The notes beneath the pieces are model-generated. The model worked only from the letters and a program-made list of their open reading frames with translations. It was not told the DNA's origin and searched no databases. The position numbers were made by a program, and so were the translations under genes. Below are positions 37,446 to 46,365 of a DNA stretch of 64,000 nucleotides, in pieces; the first letter of the stretch is position 1, and the number at the start of each line of letters is the position of its first letter. Source of the stretch: Rhodobacteraceae bacterium QY30 (GTDB lineage: Bacteria > Pseudomonadota > Alphaproteobacteria > Rhodobacterales > Rhodobacteraceae); NCBI GenBank assembly GCA_002356635.1, contig CP023454.1:2898501-2962500 (forward strand), in the 5' to 3' direction.

Positions 37446-38981
37446 TCAGGCGGCGCGCTGCGCCTTTTCCGTCAGCAACTGCTTCAGGGCCAGTTCGTCG
37501 GGCCGGTGGTCGGTGTCGGTGATTGCCCCGAAGGCCGCCGCCGCATGGGCAGTTCGCAGGGCCGCATCGGGCAGCGCGTCAAGACCGCTCAGGCGGAACG
37601 AAACCGGCGTCAGGGGGCCGAACAGCAGCGCGCGTTCCAGTTCGGGCCAGCGGGCGGCGTCGGGCTCCACCCCGGCCAGGCGCGCGAAGTGGATGGCGGC
37701 CAGGTTCATCGGCATCACGGGCGGCAGGCCCGTCGCCCGCATGTCGGCCATGACCTGTCGCTGCACATGTTCCGGTGGCAGCGGGACCAGCCCGGCAAAG
37801 ACCGCGGCCACCAGCCGCGCCTGCAGCTCCAGCACCGGGAAATACGGGCCGACCAGATCATACTGGCCCAGGAAGGCCAGTCCCGGGAAATCCGGGTGGA
37901 CCGTGTGCGCAAAAAGATCAAGCGTCGGTTCACCCAGCCCGATGGCCTGCGCCACTTCCGGGGCCAGCCAGTCGAGGTTGTGGTGAAAGCCGGTACCGAA
38001 CAGGATGGCATCGGCCTCGGTCCGTGTGCCGTCGGAGAAATGGACGGTCTCGCCTTCGATCCGAGTGATCCAGGGCGCGGTGTGGATGCGCCCTTCGGCG
38101 ACGGCGGGAAGGAAGCCTTGCGACTGGGTCAGCCCGGCTGCGAAGATGTCGTCCGCCGGGGCCGCCGCGCCGTATTGCGCCGGATGTCCGGCCGCGCGCA
38201 GCACTGCGGCCTTCAGGCCCTCTGCCTGCGCGGCGGGGGACAGCACCTCGCCCGCCAGGGCGGCGCCGCGGGTGAACATCACGTTGTCCGTGGGCACACC
38301 GGCGATCAGCTTCGGCAGCACGTATCTTTGGCGGCGCATGGCGGATGTGACCCGCGCGGCACCGCTGCCTGCCAGTTCGGTCGCAATCTCCAGGGCGCTG
38401 ATCGAACATCCCGCCACCACGACCCGCGCCCCGCGGAACGCCGCGGCGCCGGGAAACTCCGCGCTGTGCCGGGCACCAAGCCGACCGGAGAACCCCTGAA
38501 GGCCGGGAATGTCCGGCAGGTCGGGCCGGGTGTGACGGCCATTGGCCACGACCACCTGCGCGAAGGTTTCTGCCTGAATCCTTCCATCGGCCAGTGTCTG
38601 CAAGACCCAGGCGCCCGCCTTGGGGGCAAGATGCCGGACCTGCGTGCCGAAGCGGATATGGCGCAGCAGGTCCTGCGTTTCGGCATAGCGGCGCAGGTAA
38701 TGGTGCACCTGATCGCGGACGGGAAAGACCGGGGTGTCCTCCGGGTGGTCCAGATCGGAAAAGGCGGTCAGGATCCGGCTGGTGTTGGTCCGCATCCCCG
38801 GCCAGGTGGCCGAGGCCGGATTTTCGGCGTTCCACTGGCCACCCAGATCAGAAGCCGCCTCGAAAACGACCGGTTCGGCGCCGCGCGCCTTCAGCCAGCG
38901 CGCCGCGACCAGGCCCGCGGGGCCCGCGCCGATGATGGCCACACGGCGCTGGCCGGGCCCGTCGGTGCGAAGATACGTCAT
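37446..38981 (-). CDS. Flavin-dependent monooxygenase (FMO-like)
   Basis: A 511-residue FAD/NADPH enzyme. The FAD motif is G18-AG-PA-G23 (VAIIGAGPAGLVAARWLK). An NADPH-binding segment RGARVVVAGCSISALEIATE follows the FMO fingerprint region, here FSGRLGARHSAEF with two extra residues between the G and the H. FGTGFHHNLDWL is the late conserved block. It may oxidise N or S atoms or ketones; the substrate is unknown. GGAGG precedes the ATG at 38981. No partner gene is evident. Confidence 0.9.
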   Translation of the reverse strand: MTYLRTDGPGQRRVAIIGAGPAGLVAARWLKARGAEPVVFEAASDLGGQWNAENPASATWPGMRTNTSRILTAFSDLDHPEDTPVFPVRDQVHHYLRRYAETQDLLRHIRFGTQVRHLAPKAGAWVLQTLADGRIQAETFAQVVVANGRHTRPDLPDIPGLQGFSGRLGARHSAEFPGAAAFRGARVVVAGCSISALEIATELAGSGAARVTSAMRRQRYVLPKLIAGVPTDNVMFTRGAALAGEVLSPAAQAEGLKAAVLRAAGHPAQYGAAAPADDIFAAGLTQSQGFLPAVAEGRIHTAPWITRIEGETVHFSDGTRTEADAILFGTGFHHNLDWLAPEVAQAIGLGEPTLDLFAHTVHPDFPGLAFLGQYDLVGPYFPVLELQARLVAAVFAGLVPLPPEHVQRQVMADMRATGLPPVMPMNLAAIHFARLAGVEPDAARWPELERALLFGPLTPVSFRLSGLDALPDAALRTAHAAAAFGAITDTDHRPDELALKQLLTEKAQRAA

Positions 38982-39121
38982 CGAAAACCTCCATGTTCCG
39001 TGATGACGCCTTGCATAGAAGGGGGCGTGGACCAGGTGTTCCTAAATGGTCCCTAAGCTTTTCCGGCGAATGCTAAAACTTTCCTAAGCCGTTGCGGGAT
39101 CGAAGGTGTATTCTAACCGCC

Positions 39122-39592
39122 ATGCTGCTTTCTGCTGACATCCTTGCGTTTCTGTCCGAGCCTGTGGTGCTCATCCTCGCCACCCGGGGGCCTGGCTTTA
39201 CGCCCGAAATCGGCCGGGGCGTGGGCCTGTTTCCGGTGCCCGGTCAGGATGTGGTCGACATCGCCATTTCACGCTGGCAATGGCCCGCGACCGTGTCCAA
39301 CCTGGAGGAGAACGGACAGCTGGCGATGACCGTCTCGTCGCCCGAAACCTACCGGACCTATCAGTTCAAGGGCCCCGCCGTGCTGCGGCCTTGCGGTTCG
39401 GGCGAGGAGAACGCAGCCGCCGCCTATGTCGATCGGATGTTTGCGGTGTTCGACACCTTCCAGATGCCGCGCACCTTTGCCGGCCACTGGCTGTCGCTTC
39501 GAGACCTGACCTTCGCCCGGCTCACCATCGCCGAAGTCTATGTCCAGACCCCCGGCCCCCAGGCCGGCACCCGCGCCGGAGAGGCACCGTGA
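39122..39592 (+). CDS. Pyridoxamine 5'-phosphate oxidase-fold protein
   Basis: A 156-residue split-barrel flavin-binding protein (LSADILAFLSEPVVLILATR, DVVDIAISRWQWPATVSNLE). It lacks the residues that define true PdxH, so the flavin or F420-like cofactor and substrate are open. The ATG at 39122 is preferred to an upstream TTG. Its stop codon overlaps the GTG of the next gene by four bases (GTGA), so the two products are translationally coupled. Confidence 0.8.
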   Translation: MLLSADILAFLSEPVVLILATRGPGFTPEIGRGVGLFPVPGQDVVDIAISRWQWPATVSNLEENGQLAMTVSSPETYRTYQFKGPAVLRPCGSGEENAAAAYVDRMFAVFDTFQMPRTFAGHWLSLRDLTFARLTIAEVYVQTPGPQAGTRAGEAP

Positions 39593-40920
39593 CCCCGACT
39601 CTGGCGGACCTGGACCCCTGTTTCGAAGGCGTCGTGCCTTCGGTGATCTCGACCCTTTCGGCGGAAGGCATTCCCAACATTTCGTACCTGTCGCATGTCG
39701 TCCGGGTCGATGACCGGCATGTCGCCCTGTCCAACCAGTTCTTCAGCAAGACCGGCGCCAACCTGCGTGCGGTGCCAAAGGCCACGATCCTTCTGGTCGA
39801 CGGGCGCACGGGCCAGCAGTTCCGGCTGGAGGCGCTTTTCGTGCGGTCCGAGGCCAGCGGCCCGGTGTTCGACCAGGTGGCGACCCATCTGGCCGCCTCC
39901 AGCGCGCAGGTCGGCATGTCCAGCGTGATGAAGCTGCGGTCGGTCGACATCTTCCTGGTTACGGCCCTGGCCGATGTGGTGGCCGAAACCGAGGTCGACG
40001 ATGTCCTGCCCGTCGCTCCCGGCCCCGCCGCCGACTTCGCGGCGCTGGCGCTGCTGACGCAGGCCATCGCGCGGGCCGATACGCTCGGCGCTGTGGTGGA
40101 TGCCGCCCTGTCCGGGCTGCGATCCGCGACGGGAAGCGATGCCGTGTCGGTCCTGCTGGTCGATCCGCACCGGCCGGTGCTGACGCTGGTTGGAAGCCTG
40201 GGCTATGTCCGGTCCGGGGTCGGGTCGGAAATGGCGCTGGGCGACGGAGTCGCGGGTCTGGCGGCCCGGGACGGCCGGCCCATCCGCGTCAACGACCTGA
40301 GCCGGATCCGGCGCTTCGGCGCGGCGATCCAGACCACCGCCGAGGACAACCGCAACCGGACCATCCCGCTGCCGGGGCTTGACGGCGTGATGAGCCAGCT
40401 GGCCGTCCCGATCCGGGCGCAGGAACGGCTGATCGGCGTGATCCTGGCCGAAAGCCGCAAACGATTGGCCTATCTGGCCACAGAAGAAGCCATCGCCGTG
40501 CTGTTTGCGAATGTCCTCGGTCCGGCGGTGGCCCTGGCCGAAACCGCGCCGCCCGAAGTCCGCTCCGGTCAGAAGGCCGCACCGCTGGCCGCGCCGGATC
40601 GGCCGATCCGGCTTCAGCACCATGCCGTCGATGACAGCGTCTTCATCGACGATGACTACATCATCAAGGGCGTCGCCGGGCGGCTCTTGCTGTTCCTGGT
40701 GCAAGGCCACCTGGATTCGGGGCGGGTGGACTTTACCAACCGGGAGGTGCGCCTGGCGGAGGAAATGCGCCTGCCCGGCTATCGTGACAATCTGGAAACC
40801 CGGCTTCTGCTGCTTCAGCGCCGGCTCGAGGATCGCGCCGCCCCGATCCGCATCACCCGCCCCGGTCGCGGCCAGATCCGCCTGGACATCCACGGCCAGG
40901 TGATCCTGCAGCGGTCCTGA
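39589..40920 (+). CDS. PNPOx-GAF protein with C-terminal putative winged helix
   Basis: A 443-residue three-part protein with a GTG start. Residues about 5-130 are a pyridoxamine-phosphate-oxidase-like split barrel (VVPSVISTLSAEGIPNISYL). About 155-310 is a GAF domain (LTQAIARADTLGAVVDAALS, VPIRAQERLIGVILAES). Residues about 345-443 (YIIKGVAGRLLLFLVQGHLD, VRLAEEMRLPGYRDNLETRL) look like a winged-helix DNA-binding domain. The combination suggests a flavin-linked redox or small-molecule sensor and transcription factor. It is coupled to the upstream single-domain PNPOx gene. Confidence 0.8.
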   Translation: MTPTLADLDPCFEGVVPSVISTLSAEGIPNISYLSHVVRVDDRHVALSNQFFSKTGANLRAVPKATILLVDGRTGQQFRLEALFVRSEASGPVFDQVATHLAASSAQVGMSSVMKLRSVDIFLVTALADVVAETEVDDVLPVAPGPAADFAALALLTQAIARADTLGAVVDAALSGLRSATGSDAVSVLLVDPHRPVLTLVGSLGYVRSGVGSEMALGDGVAGLAARDGRPIRVNDLSRIRRFGAAIQTTAEDNRNRTIPLPGLDGVMSQLAVPIRAQERLIGVILAESRKRLAYLATEEAIAVLFANVLGPAVALAETAPPEVRSGQKAAPLAAPDRPIRLQHHAVDDSVFIDDDYIIKGVAGRLLLFLVQGHLDSGRVDFTNREVRLAEEMRLPGYRDNLETRLLLLQRRLEDRAAPIRITRPGRGQIRLDIHGQVILQRS

Positions 40921-41010
40921 CCCCTCCCCCCGGCCCGCGACCGCCGATTTCCGCCAGAAGAATGGACCCGCAGGGGGGCTTTCGGGGTTTGTCCCGGGAC
41001 TGGAGGCGCC

Positions 41011-41853
41011 ATGGCACGCAAAGGACGACCCTCGGACAAGCCCCCTGCCCGTTCACCGGCGCGCAACGTCTATTGGCGGGGCTATCTGAAACTGTCGCTG
41101 GTGACCTGCGCCGTCACGCTCAGCCCGGCCACGACCGAAGGGGCGCGGCTCAGGTTCCACACGCTGAATCGCCGGACCGGGAACCGCGTCGTCAGCCGAT
41201 GGATCGACAGCGTCACCGAAAAACCGCTGCCCGAGGACGGAGAGGCCCGGGGCTATCCGCGCGGCGAGGATGATTACATCCTGATCGAGGATGCCGACCT
41301 GGAAGCCGTGCAACTGGACAGTTCCCGCACCATCGACATCAACACCTTCGTTCCGGCGGGCGACATCGGATGGCTCTGGCGGGAAAAGCCGCATTTCCTC
41401 GTGCCTTCGGATTCCGTTGGTGCCGAGGCCTTCGCCGTGATCCAGGCCGCGATGGCGGCGGCGGGCAAGGTGGGGATCGCGCGGCTGGTCCTGGCCCGGC
41501 GCGAACGCGCGGTGCTGCTTGAACCGCGCGGCAGGGGCATCATCCTGTGGACCCTGCGTTTCGGGGACGAGTTGCGCAACCCCGCGGATTACTTCGAGGA
41601 AATTCCGGACGAGGAACCGGACGGACGCGCGCTGGAGCTTCTGGAAAAGCTGATCGACGAGCGCAGCCGCGACTGGGATCCCGGCCTGGTTCAGGATCCC
41701 GTGCAGGATGGCATCGCCGCCCTGATCGAGGCGCGACGGAAGGGGCGGAAAAAGCCCCGCCCCGCCCTACCCGCGGAAGAACCCGACAACAAGGTCGTCG
41801 ATATCATGTCGGCCCTCCGCAAGAGCCTCGCCGCCGAAAAGCGCGGGCGCTAG
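41011..41853 (+). CDS. ku: Ku protein (non-homologous end joining)
   Basis: A 280-residue bacterial Ku that forms a ring on DNA ends and recruits LigD. The core beta-barrel is visible from NVYWRGYLKLSLVTCAVTLS through LVLARRERAVLLEPRGRGII to PADYFEEIP, with a basic C-terminus. GGAGG precedes the ATG. It converges with ligD, overlapping its end by four bases. A second ku lies on the other side of ligD, so the two may form a heterodimer. Confidence 0.93.
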   Translation: MARKGRPSDKPPARSPARNVYWRGYLKLSLVTCAVTLSPATTEGARLRFHTLNRRTGNRVVSRWIDSVTEKPLPEDGEARGYPRGEDDYILIEDADLEAVQLDSSRTIDINTFVPAGDIGWLWREKPHFLVPSDSVGAEAFAVIQAAMAAAGKVGIARLVLARRERAVLLEPRGRGIILWTLRFGDELRNPADYFEEIPDEEPDGRALELLEKLIDERSRDWDPGLVQDPVQDGIAALIEARRKGRKKPRPALPAEEPDNKVVDIMSALRKSLAAEKRGR

Positions 41854-44339
41854 TGCGGTTTCACCAGCGGTCGGGCGGCATCCAGAAAATCGGCCCAGGG
41901 GTCTGGCACCGCGGCAATCCGGTCCGGGGTATTGGCGACGGTGAAGCCGTCGGGCCGGATCTGGGGCAGTTCGTCCCACGTCACGGGGCAGGAAACCGGC
42001 GCGCCGGGGCGGGCGCGGGTGGACCAGGGGGCCACTGCCGTTGCCCCCCGCTGGTTTCTCAGCCAGTCGATCAGGATGCGGCCGGTGCGCTTTGCCTTCG
42101 AGATGGTGGCGACATAACGATCCGGTTCATCCGCCGCCATTGATGCCGCAAGCGCCTTGCAATACGCACGAACGGTGGGCCATGTCGCCTTGGGCGTCAG
42201 CGGCGCCACGACGTGCAGCCCCTTCCCCCCCGAGGTCTTGACGAAGGCCGCAAGCCCCGCCTCGGCCAGCCGGTCGCGGACGGCATGGGCCGCCGTGACC
42301 ACCTTATCCCAGTCCAGGCCCTCGGCCGGGTCCAGGTCCATCACGATCCGGTCTGGCTTTTCCCAGGATGCCAGGGTCGAGCCCCAAGGATGGATTTCCA
42401 GCGTAGCGCCCTGCACCAGCGCCATCAACCCGTCGAAATCGTCGATGGCCACCATCGGCTCGGGATCCTTGGGATCCTTCACCGGCCGGATCGCCTTGTG
42501 CATGCCGCGCCAGACATGCTTCTGGAAGAAGCTCTGGCCGGTGATGCCTTCGGGACACCTGAGCAGCGCCAGCGGCCGCCCGACGACATGCGGGGCCATC
42601 TGGCGCCAGACCACCGCGTAATGATCGGCCAACCCCTCTTTGGTGACGCCTGCGTCGGGCCAGTAGATGCGGTCCGGGTGGGTCAGGGTGACATTGGCCT
42701 TCGGCAGGGGATCGGGCGGCATCGGTCGGGCCTTCACGGGCCGCCGGGCAGGACGGCCGGTATCGTCTGGGGGCGGTGTCCGGTCGGGGCGTTCCTCCTC
42801 GACCTGCCGGGCGGGCTTGTCTTCGCGCAGGCCCCGAAAGGCCGCGTGGCGCAGGTGGCCATCCGCCGTCCAGGCGCGGAATTCCACCTCTGCCACCAGT
42901 TCGGGTGCGACCATGACCGCGCCCCGGCGCTGATCCGCGCCCAAGGGCTGAGCAAAGGGCGATGCCTCGGCCTCCAGCGCGCGCAGCCGCTTGAACAGGT
43001 CGCGCGAAACGGCCTGAGAAAAGCCGGTGCCGACCTTGCCGACATAGCACAGCCCTTCGTCTGCCTGCACGCCCAGCAGAAGAGAGGCCACCAGCCCCGG
43101 CGCCACGGTCGAGGGGACGAAGCCGCCGATGACGAACTCCTGTCGCGCGGAACACTTCGACTTCAACCAACTGCGCCCCCGCCCTGATCGATACGGCGCA
43201 TCGACCCGCTTCGACACCACGCCCTCCAGGCTCAGCCGGCAGGCATGGCGCAAAACAAGTGCGCCATCGTCGTCGAAATGTTCGCTGAACAGCACGACCT
43301 TGCCATCCGTCAGCGGACGCAGGGCGCCCTTACGCTCCAGAAGCGGGCTTTTGCGCAGGTCGCGGCCATCCAGATGCAGAAGGTCGAAGGCATAAAGAAC
43401 GAAACGGTCCTGCCGCCCCTCGGTCAGATCCTGTTGCAGCGCCGAAAAGTCCGAGGCGCCCCCTGCGCCATGCACCACCAGTTCGGTGTCGATCAGCGCC
43501 GTCCGGCACGGCAGCGCGGCCAGTGCCGCCACGACCTTTGCGCCGAATTTCTCGGTCCAGTCCAGGCCCGTGCGGGTCAGAAGCGTGACCTGGCCGCCGT
43601 CGATACGGGCCTGAAGGCGGTAACCGTCGAACTTGATCTCATGGATCCAATCGTCGCCTTCGGGCGGTTTCGCGACCAGCGTCGCCAGTTGCGGGTCGAC
43701 GAAGTCGGGCAGGCTGCTTTGCGGGGCTGCGGCCTTTCGCAGCCGCCCCCCGGCCTTGGACGACCAGCCCGGCGCCTCGGTCGCGATTGCCTCCATCGTC
43801 CGGCCTGTGGCCACGGACAGCGGCATTTCCTCTTGCAGGTCAGGCGCGTCCGGTCCGCGGGCCCATTCGTCCTCGCCCTTGATCAGCAGCCAGTTCTCGC
43901 GCTTTTCGCCGGGTTTTCCCCGGATGCGGACCAGATGCCACAGGCCCCGCAGCTTTTCCCCCTGAAGCGTGAATTCCAGATGCCCCTTTGCCAGCCCCTT
44001 GTGCGGGTCGCCGACCGGCGTCCAGTTGCCGCGATCCCAAAGCATGACGGTGCCGCCGCCGTATTCGCCCTTGGGGATCGTTCCTTCGAACGTGCCGTAA
44101 TCCACGGGGTGATCCTCGACCGCGACCGCCAGCCGCTTTTGCGACGGGTCAAGGCTTGGTCCCTTGGTCACCGCCCAGCTTTTCAGCACCCCATCCAGTT
44201 CCAGGCGCAGGTCGTAATGCAGGCGCGTCGCCGCGTGTTTCTGGATCAGGTAGCTGCTGCCGCCCTTGCGGGCAGCCTTTCCCTTGGGTTCGGGCGTTGT
44301 GGTGAAGTCGCGCTTGGCGTTGTAGCTTTCCAGCGCCAT
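41850..44339 (-). CDS. ligD: Multifunctional ATP-dependent DNA ligase LigD
   Basis: An 829-residue end-joining enzyme with the order phosphoesterase-ligase-polymerase. The 3'-phosphoesterase is at about residues 28-165 (YLIQKHAATRLHYDLRLELD). The ligase domain has its adenylated Lys at K236 (HEIKFDGYR) and an OB fold to about 520. The primase-like polymerase domain is at about 550-825 (VTLTHPDRIYWPDAGVTKEG, IVMDLDPAEGLDW, KTSGGKGLHVVAPL). All active-site motifs are present. It is three bases downstream of the second ku gene in one operon. Confidence 0.97.
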   Translation of the reverse strand: MALESYNAKRDFTTTPEPKGKAARKGGSSYLIQKHAATRLHYDLRLELDGVLKSWAVTKGPSLDPSQKRLAVAVEDHPVDYGTFEGTIPKGEYGGGTVMLWDRGNWTPVGDPHKGLAKGHLEFTLQGEKLRGLWHLVRIRGKPGEKRENWLLIKGEDEWARGPDAPDLQEEMPLSVATGRTMEAIATEAPGWSSKAGGRLRKAAAPQSSLPDFVDPQLATLVAKPPEGDDWIHEIKFDGYRLQARIDGGQVTLLTRTGLDWTEKFGAKVVAALAALPCRTALIDTELVVHGAGGASDFSALQQDLTEGRQDRFVLYAFDLLHLDGRDLRKSPLLERKGALRPLTDGKVVLFSEHFDDDGALVLRHACRLSLEGVVSKRVDAPYRSGRGRSWLKSKCSARQEFVIGGFVPSTVAPGLVASLLLGVQADEGLCYVGKVGTGFSQAVSRDLFKRLRALEAEASPFAQPLGADQRRGAVMVAPELVAEVEFRAWTADGHLRHAAFRGLREDKPARQVEEERPDRTPPPDDTGRPARRPVKARPMPPDPLPKANVTLTHPDRIYWPDAGVTKEGLADHYAVVWRQMAPHVVGRPLALLRCPEGITGQSFFQKHVWRGMHKAIRPVKDPKDPEPMVAIDDFDGLMALVQGATLEIHPWGSTLASWEKPDRIVMDLDPAEGLDWDKVVTAAHAVRDRLAEAGLAAFVKTSGGKGLHVVAPLTPKATWPTVRAYCKALAASMAADEPDRYVATISKAKRTGRILIDWLRNQRGATAVAPWSTRARPGAPVSCPVTWDELPQIRPDGFTVANTPDRIAAVPDPWADFLDAARPLVKPH

Positions 44340-44342
44340 GAT

Positions 44343-45155
44343 TTAACCCGCCTTGCGCCGGGATGTCGGGCCCTTCTTCGCCATCGCCGCGCTTTCGCGC
44401 AAGGCCGAAAGCAGGTCGACCACCTTTTCGGGCTTGCGGACCCGCGCGGGCTTCAGCTTCCGGCCTTCCAGCTTGGCGCGGACCATCTCGGCCAGGGCTT
44501 CTTCATAGCGGTCGTCGAAGGTGGCGGGATCGAAGGTGCCGACCTTGGTGTTGATGATGTGCTGGGCCAGGTCCAGCATTTCCCCTTCGACCCGGATGTC
44601 GGGCAGATCCTCGAAGGCCGCTTCCGCGGGCCGGACCTCGTAATCGAAATTGAGCGTGTCGGCGATCAGGCCGCGGCGGTCGGGCTGGATCAGGACACTG
44701 CGCACCCGCCGGAACAGGACGGCGCGGGCGATGGCCACGCAGTTGCGCGCCCGAAGGCCATCCCGGATCAGGGCGAAGACCTCCTCTCCTGCCTTGCCCG
44801 CCGGCGTCAGGTAATAGGGGCTGTCCAGATAAAGCGTGTCCACCTGGTTTACGGGAACGAAGGCCGTGATGTTCAGCGTCTTGTCGCTTTCGGGGACAAG
44901 GCTGTCGATCTCCTCCTCCTCGAATTCCAGATATTCGTCGGGAGCAATCTCGAACCCCTTCACCTGTTCCTCCCGCGGGACGGGCTTGCCGGTGCGGCTA
45001 TCGACGAATTCGCGCCGCACCCGGTGGCCGGTGGCCGGATTGATCGTGTGAAAGACGATCCGTTCCGATGTGCTGCTGGCGGTGTATAGGGCAACCGGGC
45101 AGACCAGTTCGTCCAGCTTCAGCCAGCCCTTCCAGGTCGCGCGTTTCGCGGGCAT
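44343..45155 (-). CDS. ku: Ku protein, second copy
   Basis: A 270-residue Ku paralogue (ATWKGWLKLDELVCPVALYT, RIVFHTINPATGHRVRREFV, AIARAVLFRRVRSVLIQPDR). It is only moderately similar to the 41011 copy. AGGAGG precedes the ATG, and the gene lies immediately upstream of ligD. With the other Ku it completes a compact ku-ligD-ku repair module. Confidence 0.94.
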   Translation of the reverse strand: MPAKRATWKGWLKLDELVCPVALYTASSTSERIVFHTINPATGHRVRREFVDSRTGKPVPREEQVKGFEIAPDEYLEFEEEEIDSLVPESDKTLNITAFVPVNQVDTLYLDSPYYLTPAGKAGEEVFALIRDGLRARNCVAIARAVLFRRVRSVLIQPDRRGLIADTLNFDYEVRPAEAAFEDLPDIRVEGEMLDLAQHIINTKVGTFDPATFDDRYEEALAEMVRAKLEGRKLKPARVRKPEKVVDLLSALRESAAMAKKGPTSRRKAG

Positions 45156-45220
45156 CTCGCTGCCTCCTGCCGTGCTTGCAGGGAGACAATCGCGAAGGTG
45201 CAGCCTTGGTTCCCGGGCGC

Positions 45221-46246
45221 CTACCTCGGGCGGCGACCGGGCCTGCCCTTCGTGCGGGGATCGCTTGCCTGCGAATTGGCGCGGTTTTCGTCGTGAAGCT
45301 TGCGCCAGCGGTCCAGTCGCGCCGGGTCCAGCCGCCCTTCGGCCACGGCCGTGCGGACGGCGCAGCCCGGTTCATGGGCGTGGGTGCAATCGCGGAAGCG
45401 GCAATGAGGCGCCAGTTCGGTGATTTCGGCGAACAGGATCTCGATGCCGGCGGCGGCATCGCTGACGTGCAAGGTGCGCATTCCGGGCGTGTCGATCACC
45501 CAGCCGCCGCCCCGGATCGGATGGAGCGAGCGGGACGTGGTGGTGTGGCGGCCCTTCGCGTCATCCTCGCGGATGCTTCCCGTTGCCTGCGCGCTGTCGG
45601 CGTCCAGCCCGGCAAGCGTGTTCAGCAACGTCGATTTCCCCACCCCCGACGATCCGATCAGCGCCACGGTCCGCCCCGGCCCGCACCAGGGCGCCAGAAC
45701 CTGCGCCGCCTCGGGCGCCTTGCCGTTCAGGCTGACGACCGGCAGGCCGCGTTGCAGCGCCGCCGCCTTCTGCCGGAAGGGTTCGGCATCGGCCACCTGA
45801 TCGGCCTTGCTGAGAACGATCACCGGATCGGTCCCGGCCTCGTTCGCCAGCGCAAGGTATCGCTCCAGCCGGGCCGGGTTGAAGTCGGCGTTGCAAGAGG
45901 TGACGATGAACAGCGTGTCGATGTTGGCCGCGATCAGTTGCAGCGGCCGGGTGCCTTCCGGGCGGCGTTGCAGCAGCGTCTTGCGGTCCAGCCGACGCAC
46001 GAGAAGCCGGGTGTCCGCGTCCATCAGCACCCAGTCGCCCACCGCAAGATCGGCGGTATTGATCTGCGGCGGAAGATGCGGCTTCACCGGTCCTTCCGGC
46101 CCCACCGCCGTCAGACGGGATCGGTGAACCGTCGCCACGCGCAGGGGCAGAAGCCGCTCTTCGCCGGGGCCAAGCTGATCGGCGTAGAACTCTGTCCAGC
46201 CAAGGGCTGTCAGGGCAGGCGAAGCAGGGCGGATCGGGTGTGTCAC
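45221..46246 (-). CDS. rsgA: Ribosome small-subunit-dependent GTPase A
   Basis: A circularly permuted GTPase that checks late 30S assembly. The G-motif order is permuted: LSKADQV (G4) precedes GSSGVGKSTLLNTLAG (G1) and DTPGMR (G3). An N-terminal OB domain and a C-terminal zinc knuckle (PHCRFRDCTHAHEPGC) complete it. I place the start at the GTG 46246 (THPIRPASPALTALGW), about 341 residues; the frame continues upstream across a terminator, so an earlier start is unlikely. Confidence 0.9.
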   Translation of the reverse strand: MTHPIRPASPALTALGWTEFYADQLGPGEERLLPLRVATVHRSRLTAVGPEGPVKPHLPPQINTADLAVGDWVLMDADTRLLVRRLDRKTLLQRRPEGTRPLQLIAANIDTLFIVTSCNADFNPARLERYLALANEAGTDPVIVLSKADQVADAEPFRQKAAALQRGLPVVSLNGKAPEAAQVLAPWCGPGRTVALIGSSGVGKSTLLNTLAGLDADSAQATGSIREDDAKGRHTTTSRSLHPIRGGGWVIDTPGMRTLHVSDAAAGIEILFAEITELAPHCRFRDCTHAHEPGCAVRTAVAEGRLDPARLDRWRKLHDENRANSQASDPRTKGRPGRRPR

Positions 46247-46321
46247 AGGCAGATCAGTGCCGGGGGAAGCCGCCGGACGCAAGCCCTTCCTCCGCAAGTC
46301 ATTGATGGCGGGCAGGGAAAA

Positions 46322-46341
46322 GGCCGCCCCGAAGGGCGGCC
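46322..46341 (-). terminator. Terminator of the phytase-like esterase gene
   Basis: GGCCGCCC-CGAA-GGGCGGCC with TTTTCCC following on the minus strand, 25 bases after the stop at 46366. Confidence 0.75.
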
Positions 46342-46365
46342 CCGATTTCACCGGCAATGTACCTG

